In this document: positions 5,664 to 6,019 of the stretch, piece after piece
Layout of the letters: the number at the start of each line of letters is the position of its first letter
Position numbering within the stretch: position 1 is the first letter of the stretch
NCBI GenBank assembly: GCA_024280135.1
Contig: JAJRQS010000136.1
Span: 1 to 6,019, forward strand
Direction: 5' to 3'
Source of the DNA: Bacteroidota bacterium
Lineage (GTDB): Bacteria; Bacteroidota; Bacteroidia; Chitinophagales; Saprospiraceae
Length of the DNA stretch: 6,019 nucleotides
Notes under the pieces: generated by a model
Databases searched by the model: none
What the model was told of the DNA's origin: nothing
Seen by the model: the letters and a program-made list of their open reading frames with translations, nothing else
Position numbers and translations under genes: made by a program

Positions 5664-6019
5664 ATGAAAATCATTTGCATCGGGCGTAATTATACAGAGC
5701 ATGCCAAAGAATTAAATAATCCAGTGCCTGCAGAGCCGCTTATTTTTCTAAAACCCGATAGTGCTTACTTACAGCCTCGAAAGCCGTTTTTTTATCCAAA
5801 CTTCTCCAAAGACATTCATTATGAAGGAGAACTCGTACTCAAAATAGGTCGAAATGGGCGCCATATCGAGCAGCAATATGCCCATAAGTACTACGATGAA
5901 TTTACCGTAGGGATCGATTTTACCGCAAGGGATTTACAAAAAAAATTGAAAGAAAAGGGATGGCCTTGGGAGATTTCAAAGGGTTTTGATGGTTCCGCTG
6001 CCATTGGCACTTTTATCCC
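5664..6019 (+). CDS. Fumarylacetoacetate hydrolase (FAH) family protein, N-terminal 118 residues (runs off the window)
   Basis: The open frame starts MKIICIGRNYTEHAKELNN, the typical beginning of small FAHD1/YcgM-like members of the FAH family. These cytosolic enzymes hydrolyse or decarboxylate acylpyruvates and related 2-oxo acids with Mg2+ or Mn2+. Metal ligands expected from the family are visible: Glu54 and Glu56 in YEGEL, and Asp85 in VGIDFTARDLQ. Lys106 in SKGFDGSAAIG is the conserved active-site lysine. Small members of this family have about 200-220 residues, so roughly 85-100 are missing at the window edge. The ATG at 5664 is chosen because it places GRNYxEHAKEL at the expected N-terminus. 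The gene is divergent from the broken membrane-protein gene. Exact substrate cannot be told from this part. Confidence 0.93.
   Translation, partial: MKIICIGRNYTEHAKELNNPVPAEPLIFLKPDSAYLQPRKPFFYPNFSKDIHYEGELVLKIGRNGRHIEQQYAHKYYDEFTVGIDFTARDLQKKLKEKGWPWEISKGFDGSAAIGTFI

Overview
The window looks like an accessory-poor stretch of a Bacteroidota chromosome, AT-rich and perhaps from the Saprospiria/Chitinophagia side. This rests on three things: promoter-like boxes of the Bacteroidota type (TAnnTTTG, several reading TATCTTTG), an M56 peptidase fused to a TonB C-terminal domain behind a BlaI/MecI repressor, and AT-rich leaders without Shine-Dalgarno sites. The genus cannot be fixed from the sequence.

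Layout. Positions 1-2564 are read from the minus strand. A promoter near 1250 drives prmA (ribosomal protein L11 methyltransferase, 405-1223). The 3' end of prmA overlaps by 25 nt the start of a secreted protein of unknown function (429 down to the window edge). Upstream lies an M42-family metallo-aminopeptidase gene (1482-2564). It is complete except for one in-frame TAG that falls exactly on the codon for the catalytic glutamate. Positions 2577-2751 hold back-to-back promoters: one for the M42 gene (minus) and one for a plus-strand two-gene operon. That operon is a BlaI/MecI-type repressor (2770-3132) followed, with an 8-nt overlap, by an M56 (BlaR1-like) membrane peptidase with a TonB C-terminal domain (3125-4534). 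An inverted repeat covers the -33 element of the operon promoter and is the best candidate for the repressor's operator.

A strong bidirectional terminator (about 4537-4578) separates the operon from a convergent minus-strand remnant (4593-5531) of a multi-membrane-span, glycosyltransferase-like protein. The remnant keeps its promoter, start codon, C-terminal half and tail, but its reading frame is broken twice and it appears to lack most of the N-terminal half. From 5664 a fumarylacetoacetate hydrolase (FAH) family gene starts on the plus strand and runs off the window.

How the genes relate. Only blaI-M56 is a clear functional pair: a sensor/protease in the membrane and the repressor it is expected to relieve. 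The prmA and secreted-protein pair share a transcript. The other genes are unrelated housekeeping or metabolic neighbours. No mobile element, CRISPR array, RNA gene or defence system was seen. The points most worth checking are the amber codon at the M42 active site, the doubly broken membrane-protein gene, and the operator candidate in front of blaI.
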